Shown here: positions 1 to 8,419 of the stretch, in pieces
Numbering within the stretch: position 1 is the stretch's first letter
How the letters are laid out: each line of letters starts with the position of its first letter
From: Synergistaceae bacterium
GTDB taxonomy: Bacteria > Synergistota > Synergistia > Synergistales > Aminobacteriaceae
Length of the DNA stretch: 58,181 nt
NCBI GenBank assembly: GCA_017443985.1
Contig: JAFSXR010000046.1
Location: 1 to 58,181 of the forward strand
Direction: 5' to 3'
Notes under the pieces: model-generated
What the model saw: the letters and a program-made list of their open reading frames with translations, nothing else
Databases searched by the model: none
Told to the model about the DNA's origin: nothing
Made by a program: the position numbers and the translations under genes

Positions 1-1103
1 AACCCGAACGCACACGGCAATGACAGGACAAAAATTCCAACGCACGTTACGATTGAAGATTTTAATCTCGACCAGCCGAATTTGTCCATGAAACACGCGA
101 TTATGTTTTCAAAAACGGCTATGACCGTCGAAAGAGCCGCGAAACTCATGAACAGGAAAAATAACGTCCCCCAGATCCTTCCGTTAGGCATTGAGTTAAA
201 CATGTTAGGAAGAGTAACGAAAATTAAGCCCGGCCCCGCGCCCGGATTAATTCCGTAAGCAAAGCACGCCGGGAAAATTATTAACCCTGCCGTTAAAGCT
301 ACGAAAGTGTCAAGAACAGTAACGATTAAGCTCTCGCCCATGAGAGATTTTTCTTTGCTGATGTAGCTGCCGAAAATTGCCATGCTTCCAATGCCAAGCC
401 CAAGCGTAAAAAATGACTGGCCGAGTGCCGCGTATACGCTGTTCCAGAAGCCTTTGGCCGTGAGATTTTCAAAATTAGGTTCAAGATAAAAGCTCAAGCC
501 TTTTTCAGAGCCTGTAAGACTTACAGAGCGCACGGCAAGGGCAATCATGATAATTAAAAGTCCTGCCATCATGATTTTTGTTACGCGCTCGACACCGCTC
601 CGTAAGCCCGAACAGCAGACCATGAAGCCTATCGAGACTGCGACATAAAGCCATAACGCCGTTCTTTCAGGACTTGAGACAAGACCTCCGAACACTGCGC
701 CTACCTGTTCAGGATTGATGCCCTCAAGAGTTCCTGCTGCGGCGTAAACGGTGTAGGCAATCATCCAGCCGGCTACGACCGTGTAATACATCATTAATAA
801 GCAGCAGCCGACCCAGCCTGCATAGCCCCATAATGACCAGATTTTATTTTTAGGAGCTAAGACCGCGAAGGACTGACTGACGCTTTTTTGAGAGGCACGC
901 CCGACGGCAAACTCCATGACTAAAATCGGAAGAGCGAAGAAAAGCAGAAATAAAATGTAAATTAACACGAAGAAAGCTCCGCCGTACTGACCCGTTATGA
1001 ACGGAAATCTCCACACGTTGCCGAGACCTATGGCACAGCCGGCGGACAAAAATATAAATCCCAAGCGGCTGCCTAAAGTTTCCCGTGAATTTTTTTCACC
1101 CAT
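1..1103 (-). CDS. Sodium-dependent neurotransmitter-symporter (NSS) family transporter, partial
   Basis: The frame is open from the ATG at 1103 to the window edge, so about 367 N-terminal residues are seen and the C-terminus is missing. The start has the LeuT-type first helix (SAGCAIGLGNVWRFPF) that binds sodium and substrate around an unwound segment, and further hydrophobic helices follow. NSS proteins are inner-membrane sodium/amino-acid symporters. It is a close paralog of the next gene, with near-identical stretches such as NPGAGPGLIFVTLPNMFN, which indicates tandem duplication. The start follows a GGGAGAAA ribosome binding site. The substrate cannot be told; bacterial homologs carry tryptophan, tyrosine, leucine or alanine. 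Confidence 0.9.
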   Translation of the reverse strand, partial: MGEKNSRETLGSRLGFIFLSAGCAIGLGNVWRFPFITGQYGGAFFVLIYILFLLFFALPILVMEFAVGRASQKSVSQSFAVLAPKNKIWSLWGYAGWVGCCLLMMYYTVVAGWMIAYTVYAAAGTLEGINPEQVGAVFGGLVSSPERTALWLYVAVSIGFMVCCSGLRSGVERVTKIMMAGLLIIMIALAVRSVSLTGSEKGLSFYLEPNFENLTAKGFWNSVYAALGQSFFTLGLGIGSMAIFGSYISKEKSLMGESLIVTVLDTFVALTAGLIIFPACFAYGINPGAGPGLIFVTLPNMFNSMPNGRIWGTLFFLFMSFAALSTVIAVFENIIACFMDKFGWSRLKSSIVTCVGIFVLSLPCAFG

Positions 1104-1127
1104 AAAAATTTCTCCCTTAAAAAAAAT

Positions 1128-1178
1128 ATAAAAAAAATTAGGAGTTAGAGCTCCGTAATTTTAACCCCTAAATCCTAA
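1128..1178 (-). terminator. Rho-independent terminator built from heptad repeats
   Basis: On the minus strand, downstream of the second NSS gene, an 11-base arm (1168-1178) and its partner (TTAGGAGTTAG at 1138-1148 on the plus strand) pair at 10 of 11 positions and are followed by a run of T residues on the minus strand. The arms are copies of the dispersed GTTAGGA heptad in inverted orientation. Confidence 0.6.
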
Positions 1179-1199
1179 TTTCTAAGCTATCATTTTTGT

Positions 1200-2588
1200 C
1201 TATTTTCCAAATATCTGGTAATAGCCAACGCCCAAAATTATTAACATGATTACGGGGACTATGTAAGTAAAATAAAAACGCAGTGCTTTCGGGAATTTCA
1301 AGCCTTTTCCTAAATCTGCTTCGGCTATGAAATTATCCCAGCCCCAGCCGTAACGGCTTACGCAGAATAATAAATAAATCAATGAGCCTATCGGCAATAA
1401 ATTATTGCTGACTATGAAGTCTTCTAAGTCGAGAACGCCTGAGCCCGGCCCCAGCGGCTGAAATCCTGACCACTCGTTGAAGCCTAACGCGCAGGGAATT
1501 GACAGAATAAAAATCGTAACGCCCATAAAATAAACCGATTTACGTCTGCTCCAGCCTAATCTGTCCATGAAGCAGGCAACTATAGTCTCGAACACTGCAA
1601 TGACTGTCGAAAGAGCCGCGAAGCTCATGAATAAAAAGAATAATGCTCCCCAGATTTGACCGTTAGGCATTTGATTAAACATGTTCGGCAATGTAACGAA
1701 GATTAAGCCGGGCCCGGCTCCGGGATTAATTCCGTAAGCAAAGCATGCCGGGAAAATTATTAATCCTGCCGTGAGAGCCACGAACGTGTCCAGACCTGTT
1801 ACTAAAATACTTTCGCCGAATAAACTTCTGTCCTTTTCAATATAGCTCCCGAAAATTGCCATTGAGCCTATGCCCAGACTTAATGTGAAAAACGCCTGTC
1901 CTAACGCGGCATATAAAGTCGTTCCGAGACCGCTTGAGAATAATTTATTGAAGTCGGGTTTTAAGTAAAATTCAAGCCCTTTTTCCGCGCCTTCGAGAGT
2001 TACGGAGCGTACGGCAAGAGCAACCATGATAATTAAAAGTCCGCACATCATGATTTTTGTAATTCTTTCAACGCCGTTCCGCAGTCCTGCCCAGCAGACA
2101 ACCACGCCGATTAAAACAGCAATGCCCATCCATAAAATTAACTCGCAGGGACTTCCGAGAAGACCTCCGAAAAATCCGCCTATCTGGTCAGCATTGAGAG
2201 CCGCAAAAGTTCCTTTAGCTGAGTAAAAAGTATACGCAAGCATCCAGCCCGTTACGGTCGTATAGAACATCATTAAGATATAATTTCCGATCCAGCCGGC
2301 ATAGCCCCATAATGACCAGATTTTATTTTTAGGCTGAAGCACTGCGAACGAACGCGAGACGCTTTGTCTTGACGCTCTGCCTACAGCAAACTCCATGACC
2401 ATAATCGGCATTGCTAAGAAAAGCAAAAATAAAATGTAAATTAAACCAAAAGCCGCGCCGCCGTACTGCCCCGTTATGAACGGAAAACGCCACACGTTGC
2501 CGAGCCCGATGGCACAGCCTGCGGACAAAAATATAAATCCTAAACGACTTGCGAAAGTCTCCCTTGAATTTTTGTTCAATTCAGACAT
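1200..2588 (-). CDS. Sodium-dependent NSS family transporter
   Basis: This 462-residue integral membrane protein has the NSS signature in helix 1 (GLGNVWRFPF, about residues 28-37) and roughly 11-12 hydrophobic segments, the usual size for bacterial LeuT/MhsT-like symporters. It should import an amino acid with sodium across the inner membrane. It lies upstream of its paralog on the same strand with about 96 bases between them. That gap holds a terminator-like hairpin, so the two copies may be transcribed partly independently. The ATG at 2588 follows an AAGGAGG site. Substrate unknown. Confidence 0.92.
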   Translation of the reverse strand: MSELNKNSRETFASRLGFIFLSAGCAIGLGNVWRFPFITGQYGGAAFGLIYILFLLFLAMPIMVMEFAVGRASRQSVSRSFAVLQPKNKIWSLWGYAGWIGNYILMMFYTTVTGWMLAYTFYSAKGTFAALNADQIGGFFGGLLGSPCELILWMGIAVLIGVVVCWAGLRNGVERITKIMMCGLLIIMVALAVRSVTLEGAEKGLEFYLKPDFNKLFSSGLGTTLYAALGQAFFTLSLGIGSMAIFGSYIEKDRSLFGESILVTGLDTFVALTAGLIIFPACFAYGINPGAGPGLIFVTLPNMFNQMPNGQIWGALFFLFMSFAALSTVIAVFETIVACFMDRLGWSRRKSVYFMGVTIFILSIPCALGFNEWSGFQPLGPGSGVLDLEDFIVSNNLLPIGSLIYLLFCVSRYGWGWDNFIAEADLGKGLKFPKALRFYFTYIVPVIMLIILGVGYYQIFGK

Positions 2589-2645
2589 ACTTCAATCCAC
2601 GCTCTCACATGGAGAGCGACTACCTCCTTAAAATAATTTTCAGAA

Positions 2646-4103
2646 TTATATTATAGTATTGAGAGCTTCTGCAACTTCCTGCGGCTTGGCCTGCCCTTTA
2701 GTTTCTTTCATGACGAGGCCCTGAAGGAATTTTAATTTTTTGCCCTTCGTGTCCTTGCCCGATTTAATCTCTTCAAGGACATCGGGATTATTTTTCAATA
2801 CTGTCTGAATTACATCGTTCAAAGCGTTTCCGGCAACACCGCCTTCAGTAATGCCGAGTTTCTTTATTGCTTCGTCAACGCCTGAATTATTTGCGGTCAT
2901 GTAATCAAAAACTTCTTTGCCCTGTGTCGTTGAGATTTTCCCCTCGTCAACACGAGCGACAAGAGATGCTAAAACTTCCGGCTTGATATTGAAGTCCGCG
3001 ATCTTCCATTGCTTTTCGTTCATGACGCGCAAAACTTCTGTCCTGACCCAGTGAGAAGCTCTGACGGGGTTGGCTCCTGCGGCGACACAAGCTTCAAAAT
3101 AAGCAGCTAAATTTTTGTCGTCCGTGAGAACGTCGGCAACTTCGGGCGGGATTTTCATTTCGCTGACGTAGCGTCTTGCTTTCACATCGGGCATTTCCGG
3201 CATTTTTGCCTTCATTCTGTCTATCCATTCCTGCGTTACGTGGAGCGGCGGCAAGTCAGGCTCAACGATGAACTTTCTATAATTTTCTTTAACTCTTGAA
3301 GGTGAAGTAATGCCCTTTGCGTCGTTCCAGTGGCGCGTCTCTTGAATGACATCTTCGCCGTTGAGCATTAATTTTTTCTGACGCTTGATTTCAAATTCGA
3401 TAGCACGCTCAAGAGCCTTAAACGAGTTCATGTTCTTGACCTCGACTTTGTGTCCCCAGCGGCCGTCCGAGCATTTCATTGAGACGTTAGCGTCAAACCT
3501 CATCATGCCCTTCTCTAATTCAACGTCCGACGCTCCTGAATAGATTACGCGCCTTCTCAAATTCATGACGTACTCGACGGCTTCAGCGGCTGAGGCTACA
3601 TCAGGCTCGGAAACTATTTCGGCCAAAGGAGTTCCGCAGCGGTTGTAATCCACGTAGGAAGTGTCAGCTCCTTCAAGGCGGCCGTCTGACGCGCTGTGAT
3701 GAAGGCTTCCAACGTCCTCTTCTAAGTGAAGATGATGGACGCGGATTTTTTTCAAGTTCCCTTCAGCGTCATGAACTTCAATATAGCCCGAAGTAGTTAT
3801 AGGCAGGTCGCATTGACTGACCTGATGCCCCTTCGGCAGGTCGGGGTAAAAATAAGATTTCCTGAAGAATAAAGATTTCGGACGAATACCGCAATTTAAT
3901 GCAAGGCCGGCTAAAATTCCCTGCTCGACAACTTTATGATTTAATCGCGGCAAAGTTCCCGGCAATCCCATGCAAACGGGGCATATGTTAGTGTTAGGAG
4001 CCGCGTCCGTGTCCGTTGAGCATGAGCAGAATAATTTTGAGTCGGATTTTAATCTAATGTGAATTTCAATTCCGATGACGGGCGTAAAAGTTAATTCAGC
4101 CAT
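2646..4103 (-). CDS. gatB: Aspartyl/glutamyl-tRNA amidotransferase subunit B
   Basis: GatB is the kinase/transamidase and tRNA-binding subunit of GatCAB, which converts Glu-tRNA(Gln), and often Asp-tRNA(Asn), to the amide form. The 485-residue length is typical. Visible marks are the zinc-binding cysteines C26, C28, C41 and C44, the GatB signature VDYNRCGTPLAEIV, and a C-terminal YqeY-like tail ending in the usual helical domain. Its ATG overlaps the gatA stop by one base (TAATG on the minus strand), implying coupled translation. A tRNA-Gln gene in this window (32344-32417) is a likely substrate. Confidence 0.97.
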   Translation of the reverse strand: MAELTFTPVIGIEIHIRLKSDSKLFCSCSTDTDAAPNTNICPVCMGLPGTLPRLNHKVVEQGILAGLALNCGIRPKSLFFRKSYFYPDLPKGHQVSQCDLPITTSGYIEVHDAEGNLKKIRVHHLHLEEDVGSLHHSASDGRLEGADTSYVDYNRCGTPLAEIVSEPDVASAAEAVEYVMNLRRRVIYSGASDVELEKGMMRFDANVSMKCSDGRWGHKVEVKNMNSFKALERAIEFEIKRQKKLMLNGEDVIQETRHWNDAKGITSPSRVKENYRKFIVEPDLPPLHVTQEWIDRMKAKMPEMPDVKARRYVSEMKIPPEVADVLTDDKNLAAYFEACVAAGANPVRASHWVRTEVLRVMNEKQWKIADFNIKPEVLASLVARVDEGKISTTQGKEVFDYMTANNSGVDEAIKKLGITEGGVAGNALNDVIQTVLKNNPDVLEEIKSGKDTKGKKLKFLQGLVMKETKGQAKPQEVAEALNTII

Positions 4104-5545
4104 TATTTAACACCTCCGTTGGCGATTTTGGGCGAGCCTGTATGACGTTCGATAATTACTCCCGCGTGCAATAGTTCCGGGTCGCTCCAGCGCGGGCCGA
4201 TTAACTGCAAGCCTACTGGCAATTTATCAGCGTATCCCGTAAAGAATGAAAGTCCCGGAAGTCCGGCCAAGTTCACGGGCAAGGTGTAGAGGTCAGCTTC
4301 ATAGCCTTTCATTGCGTCATCGTCAGCTTCGCCGATTTTAGGCGGCATTGAAGGCGTTACGGGCTGTAAAATAAAATCAGTCTCGCCGAAAGCTCTCGAA
4401 AATTCCTGAGCTATTAACGTTCTGACTTTTGTCGCGGCTACGTAATATTCTTCACAGCGCGTCGGCTCCGTCAGGCACGTTCCTGCGATTATTCTTGATT
4501 TTACTTCGGGGCCGAAGCCGTAAGAGCGGACTCTCTCGAACATTTCTTTAATTCCTGCCGCGTCCTTTACAGTGTAGCCAAGCCTCACGCCGTCATAGCG
4601 TTCTAAATTCGTGTGAGCCTCGCTCATTGCAAGCGCATAATAACAAGCCACCGCGTATCTTGCGACAACGGGCAGAGAAACTTCAGTGATTATTGCGCCC
4701 TCGTCCTCAAGAATTTTTTTGATTTTATTCATTGCGTCGGCTATCGGCGCGTCAAGGGTAAAGCCCTGAAATTCTTTAACGAGAGCAATTTTTTTGCCCT
4801 TTATGCTCGGATTTTCATTGTGTGTAAAATCGTGAGCCTTTTCTCTGAAACAGCTTGAGTCCATCGGGTCATAATTTGAAATAACGGACATGACTAACTG
4901 CAAATCTCTGACCGTCCTTGCGAACGGGCCTATCTGGTCGAGCGATGAGCCGTAAGAAATTAAACCGTAGCGGCTGACCATTCCGTAAGTTGGTTTCAAG
5001 CCGTAAACGCCGCAGTATGACGCAGGCTGACGAATTGAACCGCCTGTGTCGCTTCCCAATGCAAACGGAACATAACCGGCACTCACTGCCGCCGCGCTTC
5101 CTCCTGAGCTTCCGCCGGGCACTCTTGAAATATCGTTAGGGTTGTGCGTAGGGCCGAAGGCTGAATTTCCGCAGGTGTTGCCCATCGCAAATTCGTCCAT
5201 GTTGACTTTTCCCATTAAGACTGCTCCGGCCTCGCGTAAATCTTTCCATGCAGTAGCGTCATAAGGCGGTCTCCAGTTGCCAAGAATTTTACTTGCCGCT
5301 GTCGTCCTGATTCCTTTTGTGCATAAATTATCTTTTAAGACTGTCGGAACTCCGGCAAAAATTCCCGTTAATTCTTTGTTTAATTGAGCCTTCGCAAAAT
5401 CCTCAGTGTGCGTTATAAAAGCGTGGATATTTTCTTCGCAGGCATCAATTCTTTTTTTGCATGACTCGAAAAGTTCAGAGGGGGAAATTTCTTTTGATTT
5501 AAGTTTCTCGGTGAGTTCGTGTAAATTATATTCGTAAAGTTCCAT
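4103..5545 (-). CDS. gatA: Aspartyl/glutamyl-tRNA amidotransferase subunit A
   Basis: GatA is the amidase subunit that hydrolyses glutamine to supply ammonia to GatB. The 480-residue protein has the amidase-signature triad: Lys71 in PTVLKDN, cis-Ser146 in PGGSSGGS and nucleophile Ser170 in GSDTGGSIRQPA. These positions follow the GatA family with a constant offset. It lies between gatC (6 bases upstream) and gatB (one-base overlap) in the order gatC-gatA-gatB, the usual operon. Confidence 0.97.
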   Translation of the reverse strand: MELYEYNLHELTEKLKSKEISPSELFESCKKRIDACEENIHAFITHTEDFAKAQLNKELTGIFAGVPTVLKDNLCTKGIRTTAASKILGNWRPPYDATAWKDLREAGAVLMGKVNMDEFAMGNTCGNSAFGPTHNPNDISRVPGGSSGGSAAAVSAGYVPFALGSDTGGSIRQPASYCGVYGLKPTYGMVSRYGLISYGSSLDQIGPFARTVRDLQLVMSVISNYDPMDSSCFREKAHDFTHNENPSIKGKKIALVKEFQGFTLDAPIADAMNKIKKILEDEGAIITEVSLPVVARYAVACYYALAMSEAHTNLERYDGVRLGYTVKDAAGIKEMFERVRSYGFGPEVKSRIIAGTCLTEPTRCEEYYVAATKVRTLIAQEFSRAFGETDFILQPVTPSMPPKIGEADDDAMKGYEADLYTLPVNLAGLPGLSFFTGYADKLPVGLQLIGPRWSDPELLHAGVIIERHTGSPKIANGGVK

Positions 5546-5551
5546 GAAAAA

Positions 5552-5842
5552 TTATTCCTCCATAATTCGCGGCACTTTGAAATATGAGCCGTCTACGTGT
5601 TCGCTCTCGTGAAGTATTGCTTCAGTGTCGGGAAAGGCCGTAACAACATCATCGCGCAGGGGACATTCGAGGGCTTCAGCAAAGCTGAAAGGCTCAACAT
5701 CTTTCAAGTCAAGCTCTCTGAATCTGTCGAGCATGTCAAGAAAATTATTAATGTAACGAACGGCTCCGGCAAGTTCTGCCTCATTGAGCAGCAAGCGAGA
5801 CTCTAGGGCTATTTCGTTCACTTCTTCGCTGGTAAGTTTCAA
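5552..5842 (-). CDS. gatC: Aspartyl/glutamyl-tRNA amidotransferase subunit C
   Basis: GatC is the small clamp that holds GatA and GatB together. The 96-residue length is normal for the family. The pattern EVNEIALESRLLL near the start and the DVEPF motif followed by LRDD are characteristic. It is the first gene of gatCAB, with an extended -10 promoter about 75 bases upstream at 5917-5925. Confidence 0.95.
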   Translation of the reverse strand: MKLTSEEVNEIALESRLLLNEAELAGAVRYINNFLDMLDRFRELDLKDVEPFSFAEALECPLRDDVVTAFPDTEAILHESEHVDGSYFKVPRIMEE

Positions 5843-5865
5843 GTTTATTAACGCTCCTTTTTTTT

Positions 5866-5886
5866 CAGTTAGGAGTTAGGAGTTTT
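5866..5886 (+). repeat. Heptad repeat (about GTTAGGA), two units
   Basis: Two tandem heptads read GTTAGGAGTTAGGAG on the plus strand. They lie in the 5' leader of gatC, between its probable promoter and its ribosome binding site, antisense to the gene. Confidence 0.75.
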
Positions 5887-5916
5887 TTATCTTCATTCCT
5901 TATTTTTAACCGAAAT

Positions 5917-5925
5917 ATTATAGCA
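5917..5925 (-). promoter_or_regulatory. Extended -10 promoter for gatCAB
   Basis: The minus strand reads TGCTATAAT, a full extended -10 element (TGnTATAAT). No good -35 box is visible at 17 bases. It lies immediately after the stop codon of the lipoprotein gene upstream and would start a leader of about 70 bases before gatC. Confidence 0.55.
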
Positions 5926-5929
5926 AGAG

Positions 5930-8296
5930 TTAAAACGCAATGGCCGAGAAGGTGTTGACTTTTCTGTCAAGCCTGAAAACATTTCCGGAAGAATTTATAT
6001 TTCTCGGCTTCGTGTCGGTATCTTTCTTAATGAAGCTTGCGTTGCTTCCCGTGCCGATATTGATTGCCGTTACTCCGCGCTCCGTCTGAACTGCTCCTTT
6101 TAAGACATCAGCGTCGCTGTAAGTGTAACTGCTTGTAGTGCTTCCCTGTTGCGTCTGGCTTTGTGTTGACCAGTTCGCCCAGAAGCTGTCCCAGTCAAAG
6201 TCATTGCTGACAGTACTATCATCGCTCACTGTCGTTGTCGTATCTGTCGTAGTGTCTGTCGTATCCGTAGTCGTATCTGTGTCCGTAGATTCCGTCGTAT
6301 CTGTAGAGTCTGTAGAGTCGGAGCTGCTGCTGTCGTCAGGTTCATAAACAGGAGCGGGCGGCGTTACCGTGCTATCCAGGCTGGTCGGCGTTATGTCCGG
6401 GCTTGCGTCAGGTTTTACGTCGGGGCTTACATCAGAACTTGACGGCGGATTACTGTCGGGAGGTGTCGGCTGACTGCTTCCGCTTGCTGCTGTCCATGTG
6501 TAAGTCGCTGCGTCAGAAATATAAATTTCTTTTTCTGCGTCTATCCCTGCTTCTCCGGCTGAATTAGTTTTTTGAGAGCCTGCTGTAATATCGAGCGAGC
6601 CTCCGTTGATTACAACGTAGCCGTTTGAGTCAATGCCGTCGCCCGTTGTTGAATTTATTGTCAGAGTTCCGTCAAGCATCGTGAACACGGATACATCATC
6701 TTCGTTGACGTTTATTCCGTCCTCAGGTGAATTGATAGTGATATTTCCGCCCTCTATAGTCATGTGAAGTTCAGAGCCAAGACCTTCGAGAGACGTTGAA
6801 GTTATATTCAAAACGCCCGTTCCTTCAGCGCCTCCGCAGATAGCTAATGACACGTAGGAATAAAAAGCCCCGTCCATTTTGCAGAGTTTTATCTGGTCAG
6901 AAATATCCGTGCCGTCAACTTTTTCTGCTGAAGATTTCGGCTCGGCCTTTAATATTCTGTAAACGTTAGAGCCCGTAATATTATTCGTGGTCCCGTCCGC
7001 AACGACGACAATATTCGCGTCGTTTGACAAGAGAGTATCAAGCAAAGTCTGTCCGACAGTCAGATAATCTGACGCGATTACAGACTCATCGGTTTCGCCG
7101 TATTCTTTAGTGTAATTATAAAAATCCGCATTCGGGTCAGCAAAAACAAACGCCGGGCCGACAGTGCATGTAATTGTTACGCCATTAAGAATTATTATTG
7201 CGTTGGCTTCAACAGAAATTTGCCCCGTCCATGTTCCGCTCAACGAATAAACTCCCTTGCTTCTTATGTGGAGCACGGGGTTTTTATAAGCGTCGGAAGC
7301 TGAATGAGTCATCAGGGATTTTGTCTCGCTCAGCGATGAGTTTTGACTCTTCGGAAGCGTTGCGAAAATATAAGGGCCGGGATAGTCTTCGCCCTCGTCA
7401 TCTTCGACTGCGCTCGCAACAGAATCTGAATAATAAGCCACGTATTCAGTCTCATTGTCTTTTACGGCGGTCTGGCTCTCACTGAAAGAGGCCGCGCTTG
7501 TTATGTATCTTATGTCGCGTGCGATATATACATTGTCATCATTAAAATCATCTTCGTATGTATAATCATAGCCTTCTTCGCCGTTTCCGAGCGTGGTGGT
7601 GTTGCTGCTACCTTTTGTGTAATATTCGTATCTGTGCGAGGGGTCGGCGTGCCACACGTATGTATAGCTCGGTACGTCAATCGTTGAATATTTCGCTATC
7701 GGGTCGTCATATTCCGGGTCGTAGTCTTCTACATAGTCCGGGTTTGTCATCGTCGCTTTGTCTTTATTTAGGACGATATTTACTATGCTGCTGTCGTCAA
7801 CGTCAAGATTTACAGCGGACTTCACGGACGCTTGGTCGGTGCTTGCACTTCCGTCAATCGTCAGGCTTCTGTAGCGCATAAGTTTTCCGCCCGTTGCTCT
7901 GACGTTTCCGCCCGTCTTCCATTCGTTTTCATTCCCTGACGGATTATAAGCGAAAACAACCGCGCCGGTTGATGGATTTACGACAGCCAGCGTAGAATTT
8001 GCGCTCAGCTCTTCACTTAGGCCAAGATTGAGAGTAGTCTGCGAGCTTTCATCGCCGACATTAGCAACGTAATAGCGCGCTGTGTCCATTCCCGTTAAAA
8101 CTGCTCCCGTATAAATCGTATAATTTTTGTACATCTCGAACGCCGGCGAGGTCAGAACGGCAACCTGTTTAACTTCATAACTTGTTTCAACCGCAGACTG
8201 AGAGCTTCCCGAACCTCCTCCGCCTCCACAGCCCGACAGTGAAAGAATTGCCAAAGCCATTATCAAAAAACATAACGCACCCGGAAATTTTTTCAT
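5930..8296 (-). CDS. Lipoprotein with Cthe_2159-like carbohydrate-binding domain (copy 1)
   Basis: This 788-residue protein starts with a lipoprotein signal peptide whose lipobox LSGC ends at Cys23 and is followed by a glycine run, so it should be anchored to a membrane and face outward. The middle-to-C-terminal part contains the repeated aspartate-rich pattern INVNEDDVSVFTM and GDGIDSNGYVVINGG, typical of the Cthe_2159 carbohydrate-binding family, a calcium-binding parallel beta-helix. A Pro/Asp linker and then a Ser/Asp/Thr-rich stretch (about 630-700) follow, and then a short C-terminal segment. The neighbouring gene encodes a paralog with the same plan. The ligand is unknown; polysaccharide or mucin binding is an inference. 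Confidence 0.8.
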   Translation of the reverse strand: MKKFPGALCFLIMALAILSLSGCGGGGGSGSSQSAVETSYEVKQVAVLTSPAFEMYKNYTIYTGAVLTGMDTARYYVANVGDESSQTTLNLGLSEELSANSTLAVVNPSTGAVVFAYNPSGNENEWKTGGNVRATGGKLMRYRSLTIDGSASTDQASVKSAVNLDVDDSSIVNIVLNKDKATMTNPDYVEDYDPEYDDPIAKYSTIDVPSYTYVWHADPSHRYEYYTKGSSNTTTLGNGEEGYDYTYEDDFNDDNVYIARDIRYITSAASFSESQTAVKDNETEYVAYYSDSVASAVEDDEGEDYPGPYIFATLPKSQNSSLSETKSLMTHSASDAYKNPVLHIRSKGVYSLSGTWTGQISVEANAIIILNGVTITCTVGPAFVFADPNADFYNYTKEYGETDESVIASDYLTVGQTLLDTLLSNDANIVVVADGTTNNITGSNVYRILKAEPKSSAEKVDGTDISDQIKLCKMDGAFYSYVSLAICGGAEGTGVLNITSTSLEGLGSELHMTIEGGNITINSPEDGINVNEDDVSVFTMLDGTLTINSTTGDGIDSNGYVVINGGSLDITAGSQKTNSAGEAGIDAEKEIYISDAATYTWTAASGSSQPTPPDSNPPSSSDVSPDVKPDASPDITPTSLDSTVTPPAPVYEPDDSSSSDSTDSTDTTESTDTDTTTDTTDTTTDTTTTVSDDSTVSNDFDWDSFWANWSTQSQTQQGSTTSSYTYSDADVLKGAVQTERGVTAINIGTGSNASFIKKDTDTKPRNINSSGNVFRLDRKVNTFSAIAF

Positions 8297-8351
8297 GTTT
8301 TATATTTTCTCCTTTACGCCTGATCTTTATTTTTATTTTCGTAAATTATTA

Positions 8352-8394
8352 CACAAAAATAAAAAAACGGCCTCCCTGTTTTTTAGGAAGACCG
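8352..8394 (-). terminator. Rho-independent terminator of lipoprotein copy 2
   Basis: On the minus strand CGGTCTTCC and GGAGGCCG-type arms (8386-8394 and 8368-8376) form a nine-pair stem with two G-U pairs around a ten-base loop, followed directly by TTTTTTTATTTTTG. On the plus strand the same arms carry two C-A mismatches, so the hairpin is meant for the minus strand. Confidence 0.8.
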
Positions 8395-8419
8395 CAAAAA
8401 TTTTGAAAGCCAGAAGTTT

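Noticed and set aside
8355-8396. A plus-strand terminator at the same hairpin
   Set aside because: The plus-strand stem carries two C-A mismatches; the minus-strand form with G-U pairs and a T run is the better fit.
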